From Mytilus edulis (Eukaryota; Mollusca; Bivalvia; Mytilida; Mytilidae), in assembly GCF_963676685.1 (NCBI RefSeq), contig NC_092346.1:92989917-93053916 (forward strand): 64,000 nt of DNA, written 5' to 3'. Position 1 is the first letter of the stretch. Each line of letters starts with the position of its first letter. The position numbers were made by a program, and so were the translations under genes. Shown here piece after piece: positions 1 to 11,394 of this stretch. Under the pieces are notes generated by a model. It had not been told where the DNA came from. It made no database searches and worked only from the letters and a program-made list of their open reading frames with translations.

Positions 1-264
1 GAATTTCCTCAGAGTTAGATATTTTTGTAATGATAAATCACCATGCAGACATCTTATACGTTGAGGTATTTCACATCTATTATTGAATACTCTATACAAA
101 ACACAAAAATGTCGGCAAACACCTGAAATAGCTAAACAAACCTTTAAAAAGATTTATTGTAGTGACGATTTTGTCAGGTCATTAAAGATAGCATATTCTG
201 GTATTAATAATGGATCAATCATTAGGTCTTTGCATCGGAAATAAACACATTTGTCCTAAAAAAA

Positions 265-610
265 AACAGTTATTGGCATGCTACGGGTTATGTTCTTCTC
301 ATATATAAAGATAGTTTTCCTATGCGTATTGGTGTGTTTGTTTTTTTCTACATTGGCTGAGGTAATAGGGGGAGGGACCTGTATAACCCCGTCCCATATG
401 TTTGCCTGTCCTAAGTCAGGGGCATTTGGCTTTTGTAAAAGAAATTCTTCATCTACATATTTTACAGTTAAGTGTGACCTTCATTTTTACTGTGCTACTA
501 CAGGGGCAAGCTTTCTCGTTTTGTTGAAGACCCATTGGTGTCTCGGCTGTTTTTCTATGGTCGGCTTTTGTCTCCTTGACACATTTCTCCTTTTCGTTCT
601 CGTTTTAATT
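265..610 (-). repeat. Dispersed mussel repeat, family B
   Basis: Inverted copy of the family seen at 4738-5270, 16272-16440, 32466-33160 and 59370-59510. On this strand it shows the shared landmarks: a 'gacccattggtg' segment, a 'ttgtctccttgacacattt' segment, and a 'cctgtcctaagtcagg' segment followed by the pyrimidine-rich end. A 115-codon reading frame over it (278-625) carries no domain and is explained by the repeat. The family is non-coding as far as I can see and its class is unknown. Recognition as a mussel repeat is from general knowledge. Confidence 0.6.
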
Positions 611-888
611 ATTTTTAACGATTAAAAGTAAGTCGAGAAATGCATCTTTTCCTGATATATTAGTTTAATTTCGTGAAAATTAACCTTATAGGTTAGCAAA
701 GTCATCATCGCCCCTGGAACTGTATCGTATGACCTTAATTGACATATATTGGCAATAATGTATTTCTCTCAGTTTAAAATGGCATTGGGAGTTAAAATGA
801 ACAAAACAAGAAGTACGTCATATTCTGTAACAAGCCTATGTATTTTAAACTTAGACAATACGACGTCATATCACGGAAACGTTACAAC

Positions 889-1194
889 CACGGGGGGGGG
901 GGGGGGTCTCTTCCTATATAAAGGTATATACATATGTGCCGCTGGAATGGGTCCCTTTTTTGATCCGTCAAATATATCAATGGGGTGCAATTTTACCGAG
1001 GAAATATATCAATAGGTAGTAATTGACCGATTGTGATATATCAATGGGTGATAAATATATGAATGGGTTATGATTTCGCTGTGAAATATATGTATAGGTA
1101 GGGATTTCACAATTATTCAATATATTAATGGGGGTGTTTTTAAAATCCCAGCTGCACACCTGTACCCAAAATCCCATGTTGAGACCCCCCCGTG
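889..1194. mobile_element. hAT-type MITE with 8-bp target duplication
   Basis: A 306-bp element. Its ends are inverted (cacgggggg...tctc at the left, gagaccccccccgtg-like at the right) and it is flanked by the direct repeat gttacaac at 881-888 and 1195-1202. An 8-bp duplication fits the hAT superfamily. The interior has several degenerate copies of 'aaatatatcaatgggtg' and a run of more than 12 G close to the left end. The paralogous segment at 6340-6365 reads straight through the site without the insert, which is direct evidence of insertion. There is no transposase, so it is non-autonomous. Confidence 0.75.
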
Positions 1195-1355
1195 GTTACA
1201 ACGTAAAATTGAGAATGGAATACATACATTCTATAAATTTTGATACAGCGAAAAGATAATTTTGTTCGGAAACTTTTTTTTTTCGTTATTTGAACTTCTT
1301 GTATTTATTGTGAAGGTTCTTACATTTAACATGTTTGTTTCTTAATTTTTTTTAG

Positions 1356-1412
1356 CCAAAGAGGATTGATATCCGCATGAATAGCAGCGACGTCTCGGAA
1401 TTTGAACAATAA
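1356..1412 (+). pseudogene. Decayed copy of a duplicated exon (pair with 6506)
   Basis: A pyrimidine-rich tract ending in 'tttag' precedes a segment that aligns with the exon-like segment at 6506, and the two share 5' flank (about 820-880 against 6310-6355) and 3' flank. In the frame that is open in the partner, this copy reads QRGLISA and then meets TGA, so it looks inactivated. The gene family is not recognised. The pairing is seen in the sequence; that it is an exon is inference from the splice-acceptor context. Confidence 0.35.
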
Positions 1413-1680
1413 TGAGGAAATCTTGTTGGTTATTTTCGATACTTTATTTAACATCTTCCAACAATTAGGAATATGTTAAAACAAAAACTGTCGAAATATT
1501 TGTCATGAAATATTTTTTGTTTCCTATACATGATATACGTAATTAATTTATACAGACAATATTATTGTTCCTCATACGCAATTGAATAAAGTATGTTTTT
1601 CATAAAGTAAAAAACATATTTGTCCTGCGAAAACATACACAATCTGCAAAATTGTAGGACAGCAAAACTCTTTAGTAATC

Positions 1681-1720
1681 TCCGTATGGTATAACTGCCA
1701 ATGAGACAACACTCCCCAAA
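1681..1720 (+). repeat. Fragment of dispersed repeat family A
   Basis: The phrase 'ggtataactgccaatgag' and the following 'acaacactcccc' match the head of the family A copy at 10055-10480. Only about 40 bases are recognisable. Confidence 0.45.
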
Positions 1721-2394
1721 AAACAAATGAAACTAAATGTGTTGCTACCTCCTATGTCTATTCGGGGTTCAGTTTTTTGTCATTCTATTCACAAACGAAG
1801 TGTTTTGTTATAATGTTTTTTCTACAATAGACAATTGTTTTACCTTTTTATGAATCAGATTTCGGTCGGAACACTAAAAGACTTGACATGGTAAAATTCC
1901 TGGAATATTAGGTTGATATTAATATAAATATTTGTATTGGTATTCTAATCTGCATGTATTAATGAAAGCTATTGGAAATAGTCAATTAAATATTGCACAT
2001 AGTCAATGATTACATGTCCAAAGAACAATCACGTGTAGTTAAAACTGAGGTTAATTAACGACCATCCAAAGAGGTCGAATCAATCTGTGACTCCATATCC
2101 AGATAATCAGATTCCCCATTTAACATGATGAACTCGACTAGGAGCTGTGACACTGTTGGTGTTGACCACCATTATTAGCTGGCTTGGGTATTTGGTGGCT
2201 AATGAGGAAGTCCGAGTACTCGGGGGGACCACGACTATCTGCAGGAAATCTGGAAATGAAAACCAACAAATATACCTATCAGAAAATGCTCAACAATGAA
2301 GTATTTGGTAAACAGGAAATTGAAGTTAAATAAATCTAAAATTGCATTATGGTGTATTTCATGCATTACATGTTCTTATGAACTAACGCCCCAG
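1721..2394. other. No gene seen
   Basis: AT-rich sequence. I see no exon with convincing splice signals, no tandem array and no inverted ends here. Confidence 0.5.
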
Positions 2395-3540
2395 TCCCAC
2401 TAGACCACGATCGCACCACGCTCACCGCGATCAAAAATAAATTCAGATCGTGGTGAGGTCGCGGTATGAGCGGCATGAAAATGTAAATTTTCGTTGATTT
2501 ATCGATGTAACTTCGTCCTCATTGCGCATGTTACGCTCTTGCAACGATCCCGCTACGATTGTAACACGTTCTCATGGCGCTTATTCTGCGACCTCATTAC
2601 GCTTATCAAGATATTTCTTCGCTCATCACATTCTCACTACGACCATACCACGAGTTATGTGATTGCAACAGGATATTACTACGCTTCTTGTACGATTATA
2701 GCACGTTCTTACCACGATTATACTACGTTCATACCGATCTTACTACGTTCTCAGCAATAACGTCAACATCGTGCTCCATATCAATACAGTTCAATTCCTT
2801 CTATTTCTGATTAACACGTAGATTTTTCGGAAACAATACAGTCATGCCACCACAATCTACTAGAACACGTTGGCGTCTTGGTAGTGGTTGATGTAGAGGC
2901 AGAGGGAGCTCTGACAGTTACGAACTATGATCAAGCAGAGATGTCGGACCGACCAATTCAACCTAAATTACAACCTATTGCTGTTCTATCAAGCTCAAAT
3001 GACGATATTTTAGTGAAAGATAGCAGAGATGACACAGATGTGTGAAGCATGGTTGAGCCGTTAGAGAAAATGGACAAGAAGTCCTAATTACATACAGACA
3101 AACAAAACCTGGAGAGATTTAATATACTGTATAGCGGGTTATGTTCGCGACGTGTAAACTTTTGCTTATTTTCGCGAATAGATCAAAAACGCCAAAATAG
3201 ATTCTGCCAATTTAAAATTGTACATGCAAAGGTATTGATAAAAGTTTTGAATCCGCCAAAAATAATAATCGCCAAAATATTTCGTATACCTTATTCAATG
3301 AAAATCTCTAAATTTTACACCCGCGAAAATAACCCGCTATACGTTATTTTATATGAAAATGACAATGAGAATGATGGTCGTAGTATAAACGTAGTCACGT
3401 CGAAAGAATAGCGCAATGAGAAGGGCAAGGGCGTGCTAGAATCGTACTGTGGTCTTGAGCAGCGTGGTGTAAACGTGGTAGTCGTAATGGAAGTGTAGTT
3501 GGGTCGCGACGAGAACGTGATGGTCGTAGTGAGGTCGTAA
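2395..3540. mobile_element. Degraded DNA-transposon-like region
   Basis: The left flank (2395-2760) and right flank (3360-3540) are both rich in 'cgtggt/accacg' phrases in opposite orientation, as expected of long, worn inverted ends. Between them lies a broken coding stretch. A short frame at 2844 opens MPPQSTRTRWRLGSG and stops. Another frame at about 2938-3048 reads AEMSDRPIQPKLQPIAV and continues to DDTDV before a stop. I do not recognise the protein. A separate short inverted-repeat element sits inside at 3129-3342. The call rests on arrangement, not on a transposase. Confidence 0.35.
3129..3342. mobile_element. MITE with ~30-bp inverted ends
   Basis: The left end gtatagcgggttatgttcgc and the right end (reverse complement gtatagcgggttattttcgc) are near-perfect inverted repeats continuing for about 30 bp, 214 bp apart in total. 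The interior is AT-rich with repeated 'cgccaaaata' phrases and has no reading frame. No clear target duplication is visible. Confidence 0.6.
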
Positions 3541-3592
3541 TAACGTCGCTGTGAGATTATAGCGCAGTCTCTCCGAAAGAATCACGCTTTCG

Positions 3593-3842
3593 CTACGCTG
3601 ATTCTTTATAGTCTTTAACTATAAATGTTGATCCATTCTCTGCTCCTCGAATCATTGCAGATAATCCTGAAATATGTATAAAATAATTTAAAAAGTATGA
3701 TTAAAAAGCTTTCCTTTTCTAAATTAAGAAAGAAAAAAGATGATTCTCGACCCATGATATAGTTTATAGTTTCCTTAAAGTCACTTAAAAGTAAAATCTC
3801 CAATACGATCAACATACAAACACAGCATACTGAACCTTTCAT
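3593..3842 (-). pseudogene. DNPH1: DNPH1 copy C: last exon fragment plus intron 3 remnant
   Basis: Only the final coding exon of a third DNPH1 copy is present. After the acceptor at 3668-3667 it reads [20 protein letters not shown] and then ESA followed by TAG at 3595-3593. Copies A and B continue ESEAP..., so this copy lost its last codons at a breakpoint at about 3600. The intron behind it (3670-3842) still aligns with intron 3 of copy B (25858-26060), so this is genomic duplication and not a processed copy. Exons 1-3 were not found between 3842 and 9040. Unless it is spliced to something unseen, it cannot make an enzyme. Confidence 0.8.
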
Positions 3843-3984
3843 AGCTTAATATACCGAATGTGTTTTGCTCATTTTTAGAGGTCCTCTGACCATATGGTGA
3901 CTTACAAATTGTTTACATCCTAGTATCTGCTTGATTGTTGTCTTAAATGGAAATCGTACATCTCCATTTCTTCAAGTCGATGAT

Positions 3985-4080
3985 ATGCAGCACCGTTGGT
4001 TTTGGGTAAAGTATCACTTGGTATCTATGATGAGTTTATCAACTTTATCCGGATGTTTGGAGTAAAGTTTTATCCTGTCC
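3985..4080 (+). repeat. Retrozyme tail fragment
   Basis: 'ggtatctatgatgagttta' at about 4018-4038 is the same tail that closes the retrozyme copies at 42660 and 38440. Nothing else of the element remains. Confidence 0.4.
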
Positions 4081-4737
4081 AGTACTATAAAAATAAATAC
4101 ACATAACATTTCACTGCATATAAGAAAATAACCATCACTGGAAGTGAACCAATCTAATTTCTCCACTTATTTAACCTGTATACAAGCTTTAGTAACCATG
4201 TAACCTCAAGTTTACAAAATATTCTATAGAAACCCCAAATAAAAAAAAATGGTGCTTTGAAATATCAAAGACATGTTTATGACACAGAAATGTTTTACTG
4301 CAATAAAATGTAGGGTTAATTACCTACAACTGTCAAATTCAAGGGAATATTTTTTTTTCGACCTATTTTCCTATATACAACCGGATGTGACGTACCATGA
4401 TTTATTGGTATTACATCTTTACTCTGAAAATACTCATATATTGTTAAATTACATATTTTTTAACATGATCAATGATCATAACTGAACACTTCATTCATGA
4501 GTTTATCCCAAAACACTTATAATAATAATATTTATTCAGGAAAAGCCAATATATACAAATACATAATAAAACCTTAAAATATAGCAATGGTTGTTACATA
4601 TATAGGTACCATTAATGCCAAGGATGACTCACGAATGTTTTATATAGCTTAGACCGTTGGATAAAATATGTTTTTTTAATTCATATCTAAATTTTATTTT
4701 TGAATTCACATTAATAATGTTTACATAATGTGGTAAA

Positions 4738-5270
4738 TACAATTGAGAATGGAAATGGGGAATGCGTCAAAGAGACAACAACCCGACCATAGAGAAGATA
4801 ACAGCAGAAGGTCACCAACAGGTCTTTAATGCAGCAATATATTCCCGCACCCGGAGGAGTCCTTCAGCCGGCCCCCAAACAAATATATATACTAGAACAG
4901 TGATAATGAACGCCAAACTAAACTCCAAATTGTACACAAGAAACTAAAATTAAAAATAATACAAGACTAACAAAGGCGAGAGTCTCCTGACTTGGGACAG
5001 GCGCAAAAATACGGGGTTAAACATGTTTATGAGATCTCAACCCCCGTCCTATACCTCTAACCAATGTAGAAAAGTAAACGCATAACAATACGCACATTAA
5101 AAATCAGTACAAGAGAAGTCCGAGTCTGATGTCAGAAGATGTAACCAAAGAAAATAAACAAAATGACAATAATACATAAATAACAACAGACTACTAGCAG
5201 TTAACTGACATGCCAGCTCCAGACTTTAATTAAACTGATTGAAAGATTATGTATTCATCATATATAAAGC
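4738..5270 (+). repeat. Dispersed mussel repeat, family B (long copy)
   Basis: The longest uninterrupted family B copy in the window. It starts 'gagaatggaaatggggaatg', then 'gtcaaagagacaac', 'caccaacaggtctttaatg', 'ctcctgacttgggacaggcg', 'ggggttaaacatgttt', and ends near 'ctgacatgccagctccagac'. Other copies give the same order. A 61-codon frame across the start is incidental. Confidence 0.65.
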
Positions 5271-5384
5271 ATTCCATTTTTAATACAACTAAAACAGAAA
5301 GAAGAAGATTTTACATCTGTCTATAGATGTACTCGTCTATGATGAGCGAACGGGTTAAACTCCGCCAAGTAAAGTCAAATCAGA

Positions 5385-5620
5385 CTTTTTATGTACGCCA
5401 GATCCGTGTTTTGTCACCAAAACAATGACGCTGAAATCAAACAAGTTAAAAAGGTCGAATAAGCACGCAGTTGAAAATATTGACAACTTTTACTTTAAAG
5501 ATTTTAAAGGAAAATGATAATTTAATAGTCCCAAACAAAAATCTGTCATTCAGAAGTGTCGATATGAATAGTAAGTGCATCACGAAGAAGATACGCGTTT
5601 CATGAGGATTAGTGATTACA
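5385..5620 (-). repeat. Decayed retrozyme fragment
   Basis: On the minus strand a 'agcgtca' ... 'tggcg' pair brackets a worn hammerhead-like stretch whose CTGATGA and GAAA cores are no longer intact. It aligns with the retrozyme at 12444-12866. Weak evidence. Confidence 0.35.
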
Positions 5621-6074
5621 TTTCATAGGAAAATAACCCGATATATGAGACTGTTTAAATCTGTACAAATGGACACCTATGGAAATAAAATTTAAAAAGT
5701 TACTTTTATAAGTAAAAAAAGCCTGGAATTACACATAACTTGTTTATGTAATTTTGTTGTTATTGTTTTAGTAATGCCCTTGACTAATTTATAAATAAAT
5801 GAAACTACCTGTTTAAACCATCTATCAGAAATCTTTGATAAAATGTTATTCATTTCTGTAAATTGTACCTCTTGATGTGTTTCTGATGTGTATTTTTTTC
5901 TGAACTGATGTTGAGTATAAGAATAGTTGGTAGGTATGTACCTGTTTATATTTTAATGAAATCAATCTGAATGGGCAAATATGGCAATTTTGAATAGTAT
6001 AAACTTGGGTCATTTTTATATAGATTAAACCGTTGGTTTTCCTGTTTGAATGGTTTTACATTACTAATTTTGGG

Positions 6075-6220
6075 GCCCTTTATAACTTGCTGTACGGTGT
6101 GAGCCATGGCTCCGTGTTGAAGGCCATACCTTGAATTATAATGGTTTACTTTTATAAATTGTTATTTGGATGGAGAGTTGTCTCATTGGCACTCATACCA
6201 CTTCTTTCTATATCCATTGA
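6075..6220 (-). repeat. Dispersed mussel repeat, family A
   Basis: Contains 'ggatggagagttgtctcatt' and 'catacca', with the upstream phrases 'ggggcccttta', 'gtgagcc', 'gtgttgaaggcc' and 'aatggtttacttttat'. The same order is found at 63680-63845. Confidence 0.65.
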
Positions 6221-6505
6221 AAACTTAGTGTATATGAGGGTCTGGCTGGAGTTTTCAATTTAGCTGCAAAAATCGTGTCTTTCAGAGGAAAGTGTCATAT
6301 TATTTCACTGGACTATACATTTAAACAAAGACAATACGACTGAATATCACAGAAACTTTACAACATACATTTTTTATGACACATATTTATCTTTCGATTT
6401 TGATTCATTGGAGTGCTAACTCGCTCGGAACAAAAATTAATATTGACATGTACTAATTAGAACCGCTTGTATTCAAATATATTGTTCTTACATCTTTCTT
6501 TGCAG

Positions 6506-6701
6506 ACAACGACTGATATTAACAGCACCAACATCCGTATTTATGGAGTATGCTGAAGAAATTCTATTGTTCATTTCAGATACTTACATATATAATCTTA
6601 AACTTTTACGAAACGAGCATCATGATAAAAAAAAACCGTCTAAATGTACGTCATTTCAAACAGTGGTCTATAGTGCTTTAGAAGATATCGGAAATCAATA
6701 A
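6506..6701 (+). CDS. Candidate last exon of an unrecognised gene
   Basis: A good acceptor ('ctttctttgcag') is followed by a frame open for 64 codons to a TAA at 6699. In phase 1 it reads QRLILTAPTSVFMEYAEEIL and continues through hydrophobic and then basic residues. A worn paralogous copy sits at 1356 with shared flanks on both sides, so a segment of at least 400 bp was duplicated. The protein is not recognised. Caution: no upstream exon was found, and the frame could be chance within a duplicated non-coding block. Confidence 0.3.
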
Positions 6702-7021
6702 ACCTCAAAATTTCCGCCTCATATTGGGGTATAGATTTCAGGTATCTGGTTAAGTTACTTTTTTGTAGAGTTTACATTTGCGTTGTCTCTGGTTTGTCAT
6801 TTTGAACAATAAAATATGTTTAAACTAGTTGTCGCTTTGGTAATTATACCACAAATCCTTAACTTATAAAGTCAATTTAGAACTTGATATATTAATTGTA
6901 ATATACTCCCAGTTTATGAAGACCTCTTGTATATTTGTCTTGGTGGTCGCTGTGTCATTGATTTTAAAACCAAACGTATCGTTAAAATGATAACGTAAGC
7001 ATATATATCGTAACAATTAAA

Positions 7022-7175
7022 GATTGGAAATGACAAATGTGTCATAGAGACAACAACCAGAAGAGCACAAGCAGCTTACTGTCAACAACGCGTCTTCATC
7101 ACTAAGAGAAAGTCCCCCATCCGGTTATGGGCCTCAGCTATCTCATAAACACAAATGTGTACTAGTGAAGCGAAA
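7022..7175 (+). repeat. Dispersed mussel repeat, family B (diverged)
   Basis: Shows 'ggaaatgacaaatgtgtcat', 'agagacaacaacc', a shortened 'gtcttcatcac' part and 'aatgtgtactagtgaag', in the family order. Confidence 0.5.
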
Positions 7176-7755
7176 ATGGACTTTAAAAACATAACATTAT
7201 AATATCTTATAATCACATTATAAAGTACTTCTCTCAAGTATTGTTTTCACTTGTTTTGGTAATAGGAACATATTTTTTATGATATAACAGTGAAGACAAT
7301 GTGGTTACAAGAAATATATTATAATGTTATGTTTTTAAAGTCAGGATACACTGTAAATAGTTGTGAAAGGTGGCATTCCAGATCAGATTTATATTGCTGG
7401 TATGAATAAAAATGATATGATCTCTAGTAAGACAACTATTCACATGAAACCATAGAACGTGGATGTAAGCAGCTATATGCCCAGATGTCTATAATGAGCC
7501 AAAGTCTTTTGCGTTTCGGGGCACAAGATTAAAGTTAAAGGATTATTTTACCTAGATAGAAATGAAACTTATTTAGAGTGGAGGTAAAGGACTGAACACT
7601 ATTTTTATTTTGAACACATCAAATTACTGATAGATAGAAAGACAAACAAACAGACATAGCAATATTTATATGACAACTAAGGAACACTATGAAGGTGATT
7701 GCTTATTCATCCTGAAGGAGGGACGAAAGATACCAGAGGGACAGTCAAACTCATA

Positions 7756-8588
7756 AATCGAAAATAAACTGACAACGCCTGGCTAAAAATGAAAGAAGAC
7801 AAACAGACAAACAATAGAGCACATGACACAACATAGAAAACTAAAGAATAAGCAATACGAACCCCACCAAAAACTTATGTTATAACAAATCCGGTAAATA
7901 GTCAAATTCGTTTAGGTCACATTCGTGAAAGGGCCCTTCCCTTTCACGAATGTGACCTACCGAATTTGACTATTTACCGGATTTGTTATAACATGAGCAA
8001 CACGACGGGTGCCACATGTGGAGCAGGATCTGCTTACCCTTCAGGAGCACCTGAGACCACCCATAGTTTTTGGTGGGGTTCGTGTTGCAAATCCGGTAAA
8101 TAGTCAAATTCGTTTAGGTCACATTCGTGAAAGGGCCCTTCCCTTTCACGAATGTGACCTACCGAATTTGACTATTTACCGGATTTGTTATAACATAAGC
8201 AACACGACGGGTGCCACATGTGGAGCAGGATCTGCTTACCCTTCAGGAGCACCTGAGATCACCCATAGTTTTTGGTGGGGTTCGTGTTGCAAATCCGGTA
8301 AATAATCAAATTCGTTTAGGTCACATTCGTGAAAGGGCCCTTCCCTTTCACGAATGTGACCTACCGAATTTGACTATTTACCGGATTTGTTATAACATAA
8401 GCAACACGACGGGTGCCACATGTGGAGCAGGATATGCTTACCCTTCAGGAGCACCTGAGATCACCCATAGTTTTTGGTGGGGTTCGTGTTGCTTATTCTT
8501 TAGTTTTCTATGTTGTGTCATGTGTTCTATTGTTTGTCTGTTTGTCTTTTTTCGTTTTTAGCCAGGCGTTGTCAGTTTATTTTCGATT
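7756..8588. repeat. Nested palindrome: inverted arms around three 202-bp palindromic units
   Basis: The outer arms 7756-7874 and 8469-8588 are inverted copies of each other (about 120 bp). Between them, a 202-bp unit repeats directly about three times (equivalent points 7891, 8093, 8295). Each unit itself holds a palindrome of about 50-bp arms meeting at 'gggcccttccc', for example 7885-7986. The arms belong to a repeat I recognise from mussels. Reading frames through it (8009-8305, 8211-8561) are repeat-derived and show no domain. Confidence 0.85.
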
Positions 8589-9039
8589 TCGATTGTAGTT
8601 AGGACGTAAGGAACATACCCGATATCATTTGTGAAACGGTTATTCTATAACGGTCAACCAGCTCGTGATGGCGTCCGTAAAATTTTCAATGGGGTGATTT
8701 CAAATTCATGATTTCAAATTCACCATTTGGAACTCTTGGTTTAATAGATTCCTTGTTAGCAACAACCCTCTATCAAGAAAATCATGATAGGAAATGCAAG
8801 CACTGGAATATCGTATTAATTGGGAGATATATACCCCGTATGTAGGTGCTGCTGGAATGTTGCTACTTAGAAATGGAAAGTTCACTATTAGAAAGCTGAA
8901 ATCATCTCTTTTGCATACAACTAAAGTTTGTTTTTTTTTATCTTAGAGGATAATATATGACTTGATGTTGTGATATAAATATAGATAATTAAGTAGATCA
9001 AGAAATAACTGTTAGAGAAAACAATTTTATAATTCTTCT

Positions 9040-11117
9040 TTAAAAAAACTGTTTAAATATTGTTGGTGCTTCTGATTCTTTATAGTCTTTAACTATAAAC
9101 GTTGATCCATTCTCTGCTCCCCGAATCATTTCAGATAATCCTTAAATATAGATAGTATACTTATGTGTCTGCAAGGTTTTTACGGATTACGTTTAACCTA
9201 CCATATCATGATTTATTTGCAACTTATTTTGTTCAGTAAGTGAAATCTAGTGCTTGTCTTAAACTCAAACCCTTCTACAAATTAGCATGGAAGTCGTTTA
9301 CATTGAATTTATAAGATTATTTGAATATCTAGTTAATTTAGATTCGTTTGATGTGTTTGAACTTTTGATTTTGCCATTTGAATAGGGACTTTCTTTTTTT
9401 AATTTTCCTTGGAGTTCAGCATTTTTGTGATTTTACTTTTTAGTATTTTTTTTATAAAAACTATAAAAAATTAAATGAATATAAGAGAAATTAATTCACC
9501 TTTGCCTGACTGTGGTCTGAATAGACAAAGAATGGTTTTCTTCAAATCTACTGCCCTTCCTATTTCATACCCTACACCAAGAGATGGTTGTGTTACTTCG
9601 GCTACTAAATCTGCAAAAATAAAAAGAATATCTTGTCAAAATACTATCTCCTGTATAAAACTTAAAACTCTTCAAATGGAAAATAATAGCATCACTTGGC
9701 ATTTCAGGGAATAAAACGATTTTACTTGAAAACAAAAGTATGTGTGTGATTCTCAGTTACAAATATGAAAAATCATGCTATGAGAAGAAAGCCCTACTAG
9801 TAAAATTTTATAATGAGATTCTTAGAATTTTTCAACATATTATATTTCTTTTGTGAAATTTGATAAAATCTCCATTATGATTTTTTTTACTTTAGATGTA
9901 ATACTTATAACAATTAGCATTTTATATTCTCATCTATCTATATACCTACAGTCACATTCATTTAACCATTCCATGTCTCTGTCATGAATTTCCTTGTCAC
10001 TTAAATCTTTTTCATCTTAAAAAAATAAAAGCATTAAATATAAAAAAAAAAAAAAAGAAGATGTGGTATGATTGCCAATGAGACAACTATCCACAAAAGA
10101 CCGAAATGACACAGATATTAACAACTATAGGTCACCGTACGGCCTTCAACAATGAGCAAAGCCCATACCGCATATAGTCTGCTATAAAAGGCCCCGATAG
10201 GACAATGTAAAACATTTCAAACGAGAAAACTTAAGGCCTTATTTATGTTAAAAAAAATGAACGAAAAACAAATAAGTAACACATAAACAAAAGACAATCA
10301 CTGAGAATTACAGGCTCCTGACTTGGGACAGGCACATACATAAATAATGTGGCGGGGTTAAACATGTTAGCGGTATCCCAACCCTCCCCCTAAACTGGGA
10401 CAGTGGTATAACAGTACAACATAAGAACAAACTATAAAAATCAGTGGTAAAAGGCTTCACTCATCAGATGGACAAAAATACAAGTGGACGTGGCCGGGTA
10501 CTTATACATCCCGACACAAAATGACACAATGAACAGCTGTTCAGATAAAGAATTACAATGTTATGTTACTGGTTTAATCCTGAAATTTATTTATAAAGCT
10601 TTGATTTTTCTTCTCAAAACACTTTTTTATTGGAACACATCATATTTTTCTAAATATGGAAAACATAACTGAGTTGAAAGAAATAGCTTGTGTCTAGTCA
10701 AATACAATGTAACATACATGTGCAAAATCTGAAATACTATAAAAAGTAAAATCACAAAACTGAGGTTGTAAGTTCAAATCCTAAACGTGGCAGGTGCACT
10801 CAACTTAAGTAGCGTTAAACACCAATCACTCAATCAAAAAAGTTATTTTAAGCACAAACGTAAACTTAATGTTGGCACCACCGAGGTCAAAAAGGGAATT
10901 GTTGTGTTACAAAAAAACACTGCAGACTTGACAATAAAAAGGTTTATCAAAAGTGTTCTACTTCTAAAGCAGATTTACCTTCTTCAACTGAAGAGTTGCC
11001 GACATGCTCTGTCAAAGCTTTACCATACTGTCTTAATTGTTCTATAAGTCTGGCATATAAATCAGCGTCATCTCTACCACCACTAATGCTACCCCCAAAA
11101 TATATTTCCCTCGACAT
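9040..11117 (-). CDS. DNPH1: DNPH1 copy A: 2'-deoxynucleoside 5'-phosphate N-hydrolase
   Basis: Four coding exons on the minus strand: 11117-10979, 10015-9950, 9610-9500 and 9140-9040 (stop). They total 417 bp, 138 aa, all with GT-AG borders and consistent phase 1 junctions. DNPH1 cleaves the N-glycosidic bond of deoxynucleoside monophosphates and cleans abnormal nucleotides from the pool, in cytosol and nucleus. Family marks: N-terminal YFGGSI phosphate-site motif, [26 protein letters not shown] with the catalytic Glu (E84 here), LCLFRPQSGK, and LSEMIRG, which donates a Ser across the dimer. The start ATG follows 'agcaaca' and aligns with copy B. It is shorter than the mammalian proteins (about 160-175 aa), mainly at both ends. 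Oddity: the Arg after GSI is Ser (S12). Intron 1 carries a family A repeat. Naming is from recognised motifs, not a search. Confidence 0.93.
9340..9450 (+). repeat. Dispersed repeat family D
   Basis: 'tttgccatttgaatagggac' and 'ggagttcagcatttttgtga' recur in worn form at 12868-12990 and 16770-16880. It lies inside intron 3 of DNPH1 copy A. Unclassified. Confidence 0.45.
10055..10480 (+). repeat. Dispersed mussel repeat, family A (long copy)
   Basis: Starts at an A-rich run, 'gaagatgtggtatgattgcc', then 'gtcaccgtacggccttcaac', 'ctcctgacttgggacaggca', 'ggcggggttaaacatgtta' and ends near 'aaaatcagtggt'. Inserted in intron 1 of DNPH1 copy A; intron 1 of copy B lacks it. The shared middle section suggests families A and B are related. 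Confidence 0.65.
10757..10845 (+). mobile_element. tRNA-derived SINE, internally deleted
   Basis: 'gaggttgtaagttcaaatcc' is a worn B-box. It is followed by 'ggcaggtgcactca', and then, after loss of the middle, by the tail 'gcgttaaacaccaatcactc' and an A-run. The same head, middle and tail are seen together in the minus-strand copy at 17245-17485. Confidence 0.55.
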
Positions 11118-11394
11118 TGTTGCTGTAAAAACAAATCTAATATTAATAAATTGTAGAAAAAAACAAATTCAAACATACCTTACTCCAGGGCAAATTCAAA
11201 GAGAGAAGTCAATGAAAACTAACAAAATCAAACGATATTAAATCAAAGAAACGATTGAAAAACAATTTCTATATGACTTGATTCAGGAATTTTCTGAAGG
11301 AAGATATAGAATAAACCAGATTTTATAGCTAGCCAAACCTTCCACTTTTATTACAGTTACATTAATAGTTATTCCAGAGTTACATAAAAGGATT

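Noticed and set aside
278..625. 115-codon membrane-like protein
   Set aside because: Falls over a family B repeat copy and has no conserved domain.
8009..8561. Small Cys-containing proteins
   Set aside because: The frames lie wholly within a nested palindromic repeat and recur with each 202-bp unit.
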